Of a DNA stretch of 64,000 nt, positions 8,727 to 17,314 are shown one piece after another. Both the position numbers and the translations under genes were made by a program. The notes under the pieces were generated by a model, which was not told where the DNA came from, did no database searches, and worked only from the letters and a program-made list of their open reading frames with translations. Source of the stretch: CALLJL01 sp964627255 (GTDB taxonomy: Bacteria; Acidobacteriota; Aminicenantia; Aminicenantales; CALLJL01); NCBI GenBank assembly GCA_964627255.1, contig CAZVIN010000083.1, positions 62,001 through 126,000 on the forward strand, in the 5' to 3' direction. Every line of letters begins with the position of its first letter. Position 1 is the first letter of the stretch.

Positions 8727-9893
8727 TTAATCCAACCCAGCTTCCTTTTTTAATATCTCAGCTTTATCGACCTTTTCCCAGGTAAAGTCAGACTCTGAAC
8801 GACCAAAGTGGCCATAGCAAGCCGTTTGGCGGAAAATTGGCCGTCGCAGTTTAAGGTAGTCAATCATTCCTTTGGGCCGAAGCGGAAAATGGCGGCGCAC
8901 CAGTTCTTCAATTATTTCTTCTGGTATGCGGGCGGTGCCAAAACAATTGACCATGACCGATACGGGGTCACAGATGCCGATGCAATAAGCAATCTGAATT
9001 TCAACCCGGTCACAGAGACCCGCGGCGACCAGATTTTTGGCAATATAACGAGCCATGTAAGAGCCAGAGCGGTCGACCTTAGTGGGGTCCTTACCCGAAA
9101 AGCAACCGCCACCATGGCTGCCCATACCACCGTAGGTGTCAACGATAATTTTTCTGCCGGTCATTCCGGTATCGGCCATTGGACCGCCCAGCTCAAAACG
9201 GCCGGTTCCGTTGACAAAAACTTTGGTCTCGGCATCAATGAAATCTGGAGGTATAACCCGATTGATTACTTGCTCGCGAATTTCGTGCCTCAAGGTTTCC
9301 ATTTTTACCAAGTCATCATGCTGGGCGGCGATCACAATCGCCTCTACACGCTTAGGGATGCCGCTATCGTATTCGACTGTCACCTGAGTTTTACCGTCAG
9401 GCCGAAGATAGGGCAGAATTTTCTTTTTTCTTACCTCGCTCAATCGCCGCGCTAAGCGATGAGCGAGCATGATGGGCATAGGCATGAGTTCTGGTGTTTC
9501 CCGACAGGCATAACCGACCATTAATCCCTGGTCACCTGCTCCTAACTCTTCAGTCCCCTCTCTAACCCCCAGAGCGATATCCGGGGATTGTTCATGAATC
9601 GAAGAAATAACCGCACAGGTTTTATAATCAAAGCCATAAATAGCTTCAGTATAGCCGATATCTTTAATGACGTTGCGGACGACATTTTGAAAATCGCAGT
9701 AACCGTTGGTAGTAATCTCGCCAGCGATAAAAACTAAGCCCGTGGTTGCCAGCGTTTCACAGGCAACGTGTGATGCTGGGTCCTGGCTGATAAGGTCATC
9801 AACAATAGCGTCGGAGATTTGGTCACAAACTTTATCTGGATGGCCTTCAGTTACTGATTCCGAGGTAAAGAGATATTTTCCGTTTCGGCTCAT
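8727..9893 (-). CDS. metK: S-adenosylmethionine synthetase
   Basis: Makes S-adenosylmethionine from methionine and ATP. The bacterial MetK pattern is complete: FTSESVTEGHPDKVCDQISD at the N-terminus, GAGDQGLMVGYACRETPEL, and the glycine-rich GGGCFSGKDPTKVDRSGSYM. Length 388 is normal. The ATG at 9893 is preceded by GAGGGAGGT, a strong ribosome site. It is first of a two-gene operon with ahcY, driven by the promoter at 9940-9968. Confidence 0.97.
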   Translation of the reverse strand: MSRNGKYLFTSESVTEGHPDKVCDQISDAIVDDLISQDPASHVACETLATTGLVFIAGEITTNGYCDFQNVVRNVIKDIGYTEAIYGFDYKTCAVISSIHEQSPDIALGVREGTEELGAGDQGLMVGYACRETPELMPMPIMLAHRLARRLSEVRKKKILPYLRPDGKTQVTVEYDSGIPKRVEAIVIAAQHDDLVKMETLRHEIREQVINRVIPPDFIDAETKVFVNGTGRFELGGPMADTGMTGRKIIVDTYGGMGSHGGGCFSGKDPTKVDRSGSYMARYIAKNLVAAGLCDRVEIQIAYCIGICDPVSVMVNCFGTARIPEEIIEELVRRHFPLRPKGMIDYLKLRRPIFRQTACYGHFGRSESDFTWEKVDKAEILKKEAGLD

Positions 9894-9939
9894 CGAGACC
9901 TCCCTCTAGGAAATTAGCCCGCGCTGCGGGGAGCGAAAA

Positions 9940-9968
9940 AGATTAGCACATCCTTCCCCATTTTGCAA
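9940..9968 (-). promoter_or_regulatory. Probable metK-ahcY promoter
   Basis: On the minus strand TTGCAA (9963-9968), a 17-base spacer, and TAATCT (9940-9945). The predicted transcript starts near 9933, giving a leader of about 40 bases that holds a small hairpin, CCCGC/GCGGG (9918-9930), before the ribosome site. The leader is too short for the large SAM riboswitch classes. Confidence 0.6.
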
Positions 9969-10135
9969 TCGCCGTCTGCTTTTAAAGCCGATCTTCTGAC
10001 TTTAACGCTAAGCTTAACACGAAGAAAGTTTTAAAGTCGACAACCTTCCTCAGCCAAAAATAGTGCTTACCAGCAGGGTCCTAAGAAAGCTAAAGGGGGC
10101 GTTGTCAGTTATTTTCTTTTTTCCCGAGAAAAGAT

Positions 10136-11506
10136 ATGATATTTTATTGCCCAATGAAGGGTTCACGTCATTCTAAGCAACTTGGCCTCTGGTTGGCTCT
10201 TTTCCTAGTCGTTTGTTTTTCTTCGCTTCAGGCTCAAATAGAAGAAAAATCAGTAGCTTCCCCCTTTCCTTTTGTCTATTACCAGCTTAAGAACGGCCTC
10301 GGCGTTATCCTCTCTGAAGACAATACTCTCCCGATTGTCTCTATTGCCATTGCCTATGGGGTTGGTTCCATTCGGGAAAAACCTGGCCAGGCTGGCTTGG
10401 CCTATCTTTTAGAAAACTTGATGTTTCAAGGGTCGCTTAATGTTGGTCCAATGCAACATTTCAGCTATATTAGCCGGGTCGGGGGGAGGTCAAATGCGCA
10501 GCTTAGCGAGAATTTGACTCTCTTTTTTCAATCTGTTCCCTCTCACCAGCTTCCCCTGATCCTCTGGCTGGAATCTGACCGGATGATGAGCCTGGTCATT
10601 TCTGAGGATCATTTGGAAAGCTCTAAGATGACAGTTTTAGATGAAATCAGGAGGCGTCGTTTTAACGAGCCCTTCTTAGATAGTTTCCTGCTTTTTGACC
10701 AGATGATTTATCCCGACTTTTTGCGCCAGCGCCCGGTGACAGGTTATGAAGAAGATATCCAAGGATTAAGCGGAGAAGAAGTAAGGGAATTCTACCGGAC
10801 CTATTATGTTCCGAGCAATGCAGTGCTGTGCTTGGTGGGTGATTTAAACCGAAAACGTGCTAAAGAGCTTATCGAGAAGTATTTTGAATCGATTCCAGGC
10901 GGCAAAGAAGTTCCACCTCCTCCGGACCTGCCATCTGGTTTTAAAGGTCCTTTGTCACGAGTCTCTGTTGACCCTCTGGCTTCAGCTCCCGCCGTGCATC
11001 TCGCCTATCGTTTGACCTCGCCCCATTCTGCCGATTATCCAATTTTTAAAATCATCGATTATCTTTTGACTAAGGGAAAAAGTAGCTGGTTAGTGCGCCG
11101 CCTCTTACGGCGAGAAAAGATTGCCGTCAGGTTTGAGGGCGGGTTGGAGACGAGGCTTGGTGTTACTTGGCTCCGCTTTTTTATTGTTGCTAATAACGAG
11201 GTTATGGTCGAGCGCTGTCTCCGAGCCGTCGAGGCCGAAATCTCGCGGCTTAAAACCTCACTTGTTTCTGACGAAGAGCTCGACTTGGCCAAGACAAAAT
11301 ATTTGGCCGATTTGCGCCTTCGTTTTGCTTCAACTCTTGACCGGGCGATTTTCCTGGCGGAGAATTATTTTTTGCTCTCTTCCCTCGAGGAAATTGCTCC
11401 GGCCATAGAAAAACCACTGAAGACCCAAGCAAGTGATATTGTCGGTTTAGCCAATAGATATTTTATCGATGATAACCAGGCTATTCTCAGAGTGAGGATA
11501 AAATGA
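10136..11506 (+). CDS. M16-family peptidase homologue without the zinc motif (secreted)
   Basis: 456 residues with an N-terminal signal peptide (hydrophobic core LGLWLALFLVVCFSS, cleavage near LQAQ) and the insulinase/M16 fold: YYQLKNGLGVILSEDNTLPI, then AYGVGSIREKPGQAGLAYLL. At the catalytic position the HxxEH motif reads Y90-L-L-E93-N94, so both zinc histidines are lost; the downstream DEIRRRR block is kept. The C-terminal half has a second M16-like domain (SWLVRRLLRREKIAV). It overlaps the next M16-like gene by four bases, so the two probably form a heterodimer. A catalytic role looks unlikely. Confidence 0.88.
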   Translation: MIFYCPMKGSRHSKQLGLWLALFLVVCFSSLQAQIEEKSVASPFPFVYYQLKNGLGVILSEDNTLPIVSIAIAYGVGSIREKPGQAGLAYLLENLMFQGSLNVGPMQHFSYISRVGGRSNAQLSENLTLFFQSVPSHQLPLILWLESDRMMSLVISEDHLESSKMTVLDEIRRRRFNEPFLDSFLLFDQMIYPDFLRQRPVTGYEEDIQGLSGEEVREFYRTYYVPSNAVLCLVGDLNRKRAKELIEKYFESIPGGKEVPPPPDLPSGFKGPLSRVSVDPLASAPAVHLAYRLTSPHSADYPIFKIIDYLLTKGKSSWLVRRLLRREKIAVRFEGGLETRLGVTWLRFFIVANNEVMVERCLRAVEAEISRLKTSLVSDEELDLAKTKYLADLRLRFASTLDRAIFLAENYFLLSSLEEIAPAIEKPLKTQASDIVGLANRYFIDDNQAILRVRIK

Positions 11507-12945
11507 AGCGCGGTCTCTTGCTCCTGGCAATTAGCTTCTTATTTTTCCTCGGCCTCCAGGGTCAGGAGAAATTCCGGCGCCTTCCTCCTTACCCTGAACC
11601 GATGAAGGAATGGCGCTTGCCCCGTTTAGAATCGGCTACCTTGGCTAACGGTTTGACAGTGGCTGTTGTTTCCCGTCGCCACTCTCCCTTTCTCAGTCTG
11701 CAACTTATAATCACGGCCGGAGAAAGTGCCTCTCCGGAAAATCTGCCTGGTTTAGCTACCCTGACGGCCAAGTTGTTGAGCCGAGGCACCCTGCTTCTTT
11801 CTGGTACCGAGATTGAAGAAAAGATAGAAGCGATGGGCGGGGAGCTGCATATCATTGCTTCCTTTGACCGCACGCTTTTTTCTTTTCGTTTTTTAGAAGA
11901 GTATTTGGACGACGCTCTGTCTCTGTTAAGCCAGATGATATTGCAACCGGCGTTTGCTTCGGCCGACCTGGATGCCGTCCGGCGGTCGCTCTTTTATGAA
12001 TTGCTCGAAAAAAAAGAAAACGCCGATTTCCTGGCGCAGCGACAGTTGCTCCGCTGGCTTTTTCAGGGGCACCCTTATCAACAGGGATTGTTTAATGAGG
12101 ATTTACTGCGGCGGATTAGCCGTCGCGATATCCTTAGTTTTTATGACCGCCATTATCGGCCGGAAAATTCAGTACTCGTTCTTGGCGGTAATCTCAATTT
12201 AAGTCAGGCTTCTCGTAAAGTTAGCCATTATCTGAATACCTGGAAAAGAGAGGAAGCGAACCAAATTAGTATTCCCCCACTCCTCCCCAAGGAAGAACGT
12301 CTTATCGGCTTTATCGACCTGCCGCGAGCTAAGGAAATTACCTTAGTCATGGGCAACGTATTGTCTAGTCGGTTAACGAATGATATTTTTCCTTTTCTGG
12401 TTTTAAATCAGGTTTTTGGCGGCAGCCCGCACAGTCGATTATTTATGAACTTAAGGGAAACGCGACAATTAGCGTACATCGCTTTTAGCGAAATCGAAAT
12501 TTTCAAAAGCGGTTGGGTCTTTTTGGTCCAGGCAAAATTACCGCCTCCGGCTCTTTCGGCAGGACTCAAGGAAATAGAAAGGGAATTAAACCGGCTGGTG
12601 CAAGAGAAGCTTCCGACAGCAGAGATTGAGCAAGCTAAATCATTTTTGGTTGAAAGCTTCCCTCTTGACCTGGAACCGCTCGAAGCTCTGACTCGTCGGG
12701 CAGCGGAGGTCTTGGCTTTCCATCTTGAGGAAGACCATTGGAACCGGTGGGTAGAAAACATCCTGACCATTGAGGCTAATAGAGTTACAGAAGTTGCCTC
12801 GAGACTTTTATCTGTACCCCTCTCCGTGGTGATTGTCGGTGACAGCCGACAAATTGGTGATTTTTTTCAAGAACCTGGTCAGATAAAAGTCTATGACCGT
12901 AATGGTAAATTACTGTATACCATATCTAAGGGAGAAGAAAAATGA
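11503..12945 (+). CDS. M16-family peptidase homologue, non-catalytic partner type
   Basis: 480 residues with a signal peptide (KRGLLLLAISFLFFLGLQG). The M16 fold begins SATLANGLTVAVVSRRHSPF. The zinc motif position reads T86-L-T-A89-K90, so no metal ligands remain. The C-terminal half has SRLFMNLRETRQLAYIAFS, the Arg/Tyr block that partner subunits of two-chain M16B peptidases contribute to substrate binding. In ordinary pairs the other chain carries HxxEH, but here it does not. The gene overlaps its neighbour on each side by ATGA, placing it inside a tightly coupled operon. Confidence 0.88.
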   Translation: MKRGLLLLAISFLFFLGLQGQEKFRRLPPYPEPMKEWRLPRLESATLANGLTVAVVSRRHSPFLSLQLIITAGESASPENLPGLATLTAKLLSRGTLLLSGTEIEEKIEAMGGELHIIASFDRTLFSFRFLEEYLDDALSLLSQMILQPAFASADLDAVRRSLFYELLEKKENADFLAQRQLLRWLFQGHPYQQGLFNEDLLRRISRRDILSFYDRHYRPENSVLVLGGNLNLSQASRKVSHYLNTWKREEANQISIPPLLPKEERLIGFIDLPRAKEITLVMGNVLSSRLTNDIFPFLVLNQVFGGSPHSRLFMNLRETRQLAYIAFSEIEIFKSGWVFLVQAKLPPPALSAGLKEIERELNRLVQEKLPTAEIEQAKSFLVESFPLDLEPLEALTRRAAEVLAFHLEEDHWNRWVENILTIEANRVTEVASRLLSVPLSVVIVGDSRQIGDFFQEPGQIKVYDRNGKLLYTISKGEEK

Positions 12946-14618
12946 AGATTGTTGAATGTGTGCCCAACTTCAGCGAGGGCCGAGACCGAGAAAAAATCCA
13001 GGCCATCGCCCGGGAAATTGAAACTACTCCCGGGGCTAAATTGCTTGACGTGGACCCAGGAGAAAGCACTAACCGCACAGTAGTTACCTTTGTAGGCTCT
13101 CCAGAAGCGGTTAAAGAAGCGGCTTTTCGAGCGATCAAAAAAGCGGCGGAACTTATTGATATGACCAAGCACCAAGGGGCTCATCCCCGGCTTGGAGCCA
13201 CTGATGTTTGTCCCTTCGTTCCCGTGGCCGGGGTGACCATGGAAGAATGCGTCCAATTAGCCAACGAAGTAGCGGCCAGAGTTGCCAGCGAGCTGGGGAT
13301 ACCAGTTTATTTATATGAAGCGGCCGCCCGTAGGCCAGAGCGCCAGAATTTAGCTAACATTCGCAGCGGTGAATACGAGGGGTTACCAGAAAAACTTAAA
13401 GACCCGGATTGGGCGCCTGATTACGGGGCAGCGGTTTTTAATCCCAAATCGGGCGCCACAGTTATTGGGGCCAGAGAATTTTTAATCGCTTATAACATAA
13501 ATCTTAACACTCGCGATAGAAAATTAGCCCATGAGATTGCTCTTAATCTTCGCGAAGCTGGAAGAGCAAAAAGAGATGAAAGTGGCCAGATTATCCGTGA
13601 TGCTTCTGGCACCCCAGTAATGCAACCCGGAAAGTTCAAGTTTGTTAAGGCCGTGGGCTGGTACATCGAGGATTATGGCTGTGCTCAAATTTCGATAAAC
13701 TTGACTAATTATAAAATTTCGCCGCCTCACTTGGTTTTTGAAGAAGCAGTCCAAGAAGCAGAAAAACTCGGGTTGCGGGTAACAGGCAGTGAGGTGGTTG
13801 GGCTTATTCCTAAGGAGGCTCTGCTTATGGCTGGCCGCTTTTATCTGCAAAAACAAGGTAAATCACCTGGAGTGCCAGAAGAAGAGCTTATTCAAATAGC
13901 CATCCGCTCTCTGGGGCTGAATGATGTTGCTCCTTTCGACCCGAAGAAAAAAATAATTGAATATAGAGTGGAAGAACCGGGGGTGGCGCTTTTTAACCTT
14001 TCTCTTCGTCAATTTGCTAATGAAGTCTCGATGGAAAGCCCGACCCCTGGAGGTGGAAGCGTTGCCGCCCTGTGCGGTGCCCTGTCTTCTTCCCTAAACT
14101 CGATGGTAGCAAACCTAACTTTTGGGAAGAGGAATTATGAATCCTCTTGGGAAGAGATGAAACAGGTGGCCGTCAAAGCTCAGAGTTATAAAGACCGGTT
14201 TTTGCATTTAGTGGACGAAGATACTAAAGCTTTTAATCGAGTTCTCGAGGCCTTACGTCTCCCCCGGGGCGACGAAAAAGAGCAGAGAGAAAGAGAGGCG
14301 GCCATCGAAGCGGCCAACCAAGGAGCCACTCTCGTTCCCTTAGAAGTTCTTCAGTTAAGCCAAGGCTTGCTTGATTTAGCCGAAATTGTTCTCTTTCGCG
14401 GCAATAAAAACTCCCTTTCTGATGCCGGAGTGGCGCTAGCGACTGCCCTGGCAGCCGCTCAAGGAGCGTATTATAATATTCTTATAAATCTACCTAATGT
14501 CCGCGGGGAAGCGTTTAAAGCAAAAACCAAGGCCGAAGCCGAGCAGCTTTATCATTACGTTGAGGAGAGAGCGAATAATCTGCGCCAGGTTCTATTAAAA
14601 GAACTGATTAAGGAGTGA
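12942..14618 (+). CDS. ftcD: Bifunctional glutamate formimidoyltransferase / formimidotetrahydrofolate cyclodeaminase
   Basis: 558-residue fusion. Residues about 1-300 are the formimidoyltransferase (KIVECVPNFSEGRDREKIQA, HQGAHPRLGATDVCPFVPV), which moves the formimino group of N-formiminoglutamate from histidine breakdown onto tetrahydrofolate. Residues about 355-550 are the FTCD cyclodeaminase (LRQFANEVSMESPTPGGGSV, SDAGVALATALAAAQGA), which releases ammonia to give methenyl-THF. Both halves look intact. No hutH, hutU or hutI is in the window. The start overlaps the upstream M16-like gene. Confidence 0.95.
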   Translation: MKIVECVPNFSEGRDREKIQAIAREIETTPGAKLLDVDPGESTNRTVVTFVGSPEAVKEAAFRAIKKAAELIDMTKHQGAHPRLGATDVCPFVPVAGVTMEECVQLANEVAARVASELGIPVYLYEAAARRPERQNLANIRSGEYEGLPEKLKDPDWAPDYGAAVFNPKSGATVIGAREFLIAYNINLNTRDRKLAHEIALNLREAGRAKRDESGQIIRDASGTPVMQPGKFKFVKAVGWYIEDYGCAQISINLTNYKISPPHLVFEEAVQEAEKLGLRVTGSEVVGLIPKEALLMAGRFYLQKQGKSPGVPEEELIQIAIRSLGLNDVAPFDPKKKIIEYRVEEPGVALFNLSLRQFANEVSMESPTPGGGSVAALCGALSSSLNSMVANLTFGKRNYESSWEEMKQVAVKAQSYKDRFLHLVDEDTKAFNRVLEALRLPRGDEKEQREREAAIEAANQGATLVPLEVLQLSQGLLDLAEIVLFRGNKNSLSDAGVALATALAAAQGAYYNILINLPNVRGEAFKAKTKAEAEQLYHYVEERANNLRQVLLKELIKE

Positions 14619-14625
14619 GAGAAAC

Positions 14626-15174
14626 ATGGTGCGTCCCCAGAAAAAAAATGACCCGAAGAAAAGGGTTCTTCTTGTCATTGATATGCTTCGGGATTTTTTA
14701 GAAACAGACGGCGCCCTTTTTTGCGGCGAAAAAGCCCGCCGCATCATCCCTTTTGTCCGACATCAAATTGAGGTTTTTCATCAGTCAGCAGACCTGGTCG
14801 TATTCATTTGCGATTCCCATCGCCGCAATGACCTGGAGTTTGCCCTCTTTCCGCCTCATTGTGTTAAAGGAACGCGGGGAGCGCAAATCATTCCGGAACT
14901 TCCGGTTGGCCGCAAAGATATCATTGTTACGAAAACCCGCTACAGTGCGTTTTATGGCACAAGATTAAGCGCTCTTCTTAAAAAGAAAAAGATAACCGAG
15001 GCCTATGTAGTCGGCGTTTGTACCTCTATCTGTGTTATGGATACGGTGGGTGACCTTAGAAACAGGGATTATCCGGTTTTTGTTTTCCGCCGAGGGGTAG
15101 CCGACTTTGACCCCAAGGCGCACCGCTTCGCTCTTCAGAGGATGGAAAAAATTTATGGGGCCAAATTGATTTAG
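14626..15174 (+). CDS. Nicotinamidase-like isochorismatase-family hydrolase
   Basis: 182-residue cysteine hydrolase of the isochorismatase/PncA superfamily. A catalytic triad can be read as D19 (LLVIDMLRDFL), K103 (VTKTRYSAFYGT) and C136 (VGVCTSICVMDT). The metal-site pattern of nicotinamidases is also present: D63-S-H65 and H78 in FPPHCVKGTRGAQIIPEL. These features favour nicotinamidase (nicotinamide to nicotinate) over isochorismatase, but substrate is inferred. The gene follows ftcD by seven bases and precedes a macrodomain gene, which suits a role in NAD turnover. Confidence 0.8.
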   Translation: MVRPQKKNDPKKRVLLVIDMLRDFLETDGALFCGEKARRIIPFVRHQIEVFHQSADLVVFICDSHRRNDLEFALFPPHCVKGTRGAQIIPELPVGRKDIIVTKTRYSAFYGTRLSALLKKKKITEAYVVGVCTSICVMDTVGDLRNRDYPVFVFRRGVADFDPKAHRFALQRMEKIYGAKLI

Positions 15175-15193
15175 ATAAGCAGGGGGGGATTGG

Positions 15194-15733
15194 ATGCGCG
15201 AATGGAAAATCAAAGAAAAAAAGCTCCGCTTGGTGGAAGGGAATATAGCTTTGTTGGCTGTCGATGCCGTGGTGAACGCCGCTAACAAAAATTTAAAGCT
15301 TGGGGGTGGAGTGGCCGGGGCTATCAGAAGCTTTGGCGGGCCTTCGATTCAAGAGGAATGCGACCGCTTAGCACCTATTGAAGTCGGTCAGGCAGTCCTA
15401 ACTGGCGGCGGCAAACTCCAAGCAAAATACGTAATCCATGCGGTTGGCCCCATTTATGGCGAAGGAGACGAGGACCGTAAATTGGCCTCTGCCACTCGTT
15501 CCAGCTTAGAAATAGCCCGCGACCGCCGCCTCGATTCCATCGCTTTTCCTGCGATCAGCACCGGTATTTTTGGTTTTCCCTTGCCTCGCTGTAGTGAAAT
15601 CATGCTATCAGTGGCCCTTGATTTTTTGAAGAATCATGATTATCCCAAGACGGTCGTTTTTTGTCTCTACGGTCAGGAAGCCTATAAAACCTTCGAAGCG
15701 ACGGCGGAAAAGCTCTTTTCGAAGTTTGATTAA
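15194..15733 (+). CDS. Macrodomain (ADP-ribose-binding) protein
   Basis: 179-residue stand-alone macrodomain. The ADP-ribose pocket blocks are visible: LVEGNIALLAVDAVVNAANK, NLKLGGGVAGAIRSFGG, YVIHAVGPIYGEGD and IAFPAISTGIFGFPL. The pattern is like archaeal AF1521 and bacterial YmdB proteins, which bind ADP-ribose and may remove O-acetyl or protein-linked ADP-ribose. AGGGGGGGA-like bases precede the ATG. It ends the operon, one base from the end of the convergent metal-permease gene. Pairing with a nicotinamidase-like enzyme suggests it deals with NAD-derived ADP-ribose. Confidence 0.9.
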   Translation: MREWKIKEKKLRLVEGNIALLAVDAVVNAANKNLKLGGGVAGAIRSFGGPSIQEECDRLAPIEVGQAVLTGGGKLQAKYVIHAVGPIYGEGDEDRKLASATRSSLEIARDRRLDSIAFPAISTGIFGFPLPRCSEIMLSVALDFLKNHDYPKTVVFCLYGQEAYKTFEATAEKLFSKFD

Positions 15734-15734
15734 T

Positions 15735-16541
15735 TTAAAAGAGACGGCGTCGCCGCCTCAAAAAAGAGGCTAAGAACAAAACAAAAGAAATAAGAACAAT
15801 AGTGGCCGCGGCCGGTAAATCGGCAGCTAATGAGAGCCAGAGACCGAAAATCACGGATAAAGTCGCCGCTCCAGCGGCCAAAAGACAACTGGCAAAGAAA
15901 CTCTTAGCCAGCTGCAACCCAGTGGCCGCCGGGATGACCAAAATAGAGGTCATTAAGAGAAGGCCCACAATTTTCATCCCCAAGACAAGCGTTACAGCTG
16001 TTAATACAGTAAGCATAGCCTCAAGCTTTTCGGTTTTTAGGCCGAAGGCGCGGGCTGAATCGGGGGCAAAGGTTAGAAAAAGTAGCTGATGATAAAAATG
16101 GGCAATAAAAATAATAACGACGAATGCCAGAATTAAGCTCAAAATCGTTTCAGTTTTATTAACCGCCAGGATATCCCCAAAAAGATAGCTCAGTAGGTCG
16201 ATACCGAAGCGATTAACCAGGGTGACGAGAAGAATTCCCGTTGCCATACCTGCGCTGCTGAAGATGGCAATGGCGGTATCACTATGAAGACCGGCCTTTG
16301 TCTTAAGTTTGAGAATAGCCAAGGCCGCCAGAATAGCCACCGTTAGGGCTACGGGAAGAGGCGCCAGGCTGAGAAATAAGGCCAAAGCAATGCCGCCGAA
16401 AATGATGTGGCCTAAGCCATGGCCAATCATCGCCTCGCGTCGCAAAAGCAGAAAAACACCCAAGAAAGCGGCACAAATGCCGATGGCGAGGCCGGCTAAC
16501 AACGCTCTTTGGACAAAACCATAGTGCCAGAGAATCGACAC
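15735..16541 (-). CDS. Metal ABC transporter permease (ZnuB/MntB type)
   Basis: 268-residue ABC-3 family permease with about seven to eight hydrophobic segments, starting LWHYGFVQRALLAGLAIGIC. Typical family blocks are LLLRREAMIGHGLGHIIFGG and GLLLMTSILVIPAATGLQLA. It forms the channel of a zinc or manganese importer with the ATPase and binding protein encoded just upstream. It ends with a short basic tail. Gene order on the minus strand is binding protein, ATPase, permease. Confidence 0.92.
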   Translation of the reverse strand: MSILWHYGFVQRALLAGLAIGICAAFLGVFLLLRREAMIGHGLGHIIFGGIALALFLSLAPLPVALTVAILAALAILKLKTKAGLHSDTAIAIFSSAGMATGILLVTLVNRFGIDLLSYLFGDILAVNKTETILSLILAFVVIIFIAHFYHQLLFLTFAPDSARAFGLKTEKLEAMLTVLTAVTLVLGMKIVGLLLMTSILVIPAATGLQLAKSFFASCLLAAGAATLSVIFGLWLSLAADLPAAATIVLISFVLFLASFLRRRRRLF

Positions 16542-16558
16542 CGCTGGCCTCCATTTTT

Positions 16559-17314
16559 TTAGTGCTCGTGCGAGATTACATGGTCGCCTCGACCAACCAG
16601 TTCTTTAAAGAGAGAGGAGCGGCAGAATTCTTCATGACAGCCATGATAGATTAACTTTCCTTCCAAACAGGCCACGCGATTGATGTGACGGTTAACAATG
16701 CCAATATCATGGGTTACCAGAATTATAGTTATTCCTTTCTGGCTGTTAAAATTATGGAGCATGTCGTAAAATTGCTGTTGGGTTTCAGCATCAATGCCTG
16801 CAGTAGGTTCATCTAGGAAGAGAATTTTCGGGTCGTGGACCAGGGCCCTGGCAATAAAGGCTCGCTGCTGCTCGCCGCTCGAAAGCTCGCCAATTGGCAC
16901 CTTAGCTTTTCCTTCTAAACCCACAAGTTGGAGGGCAGCTAAAACCGTTTCTCTTTCCGCTTTCGGCTGGCGTTTCCAAGGATTTTGCCGAGAAAGAAGC
17001 GCCATCGCTACCACTTCATAGACGGTGGCGGGAAAAAGGGGGTCAAAATGGGTAGCTGTTTGGGGCACATAGCCTAATAGATGCCAATTTTGAAAGAACT
17101 CGATGGGCGAACCAAAGACGACCACCTGCCCCCTGTCTGGACGGAGCAATCCCAGCATAATTTTTAACATGGTAGTTTTGCCTGCGCCGTTAGGACCAAG
17201 AAGGGCTAAAAAATCACCTTCCCAGACGGTCAGGTTAATATCAAAAAGAACTGGTCTCTGGTTATAGGCAAAATATACATCGCGGAGGATAATCAACTCC
17301 TGAGGTTCACTCAC
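16559..17314 (-). CDS. Metal ABC transporter ATP-binding protein (ZnuC type)
   Basis: 251 residues. Walker A GPNGAGKTT near residue 41, Q-loop in YVPQTATHFDPLFPATVYEV, signature ELSSGEQQRAFIARAL, Walker B ILFLDEPTAGID and switch histidine in LVTHDIG. The Q-loop context VPQ...F/P-A-T-V is typical of the zinc/manganese family. The C-terminus is short and His-containing (GRGDHVISHEH). It overlaps the binding-protein gene by eight bases, so the three genes are one operon. Confidence 0.94.
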   Translation of the reverse strand: MSEPQELIILRDVYFAYNQRPVLFDINLTVWEGDFLALLGPNGAGKTTMLKIMLGLLRPDRGQVVVFGSPIEFFQNWHLLGYVPQTATHFDPLFPATVYEVVAMALLSRQNPWKRQPKAERETVLAALQLVGLEGKAKVPIGELSSGEQQRAFIARALVHDPKILFLDEPTAGIDAETQQQFYDMLHNFNSQKGITIILVTHDIGIVNRHINRVACLEGKLIYHGCHEEFCRSSLFKELVGRGDHVISHEH

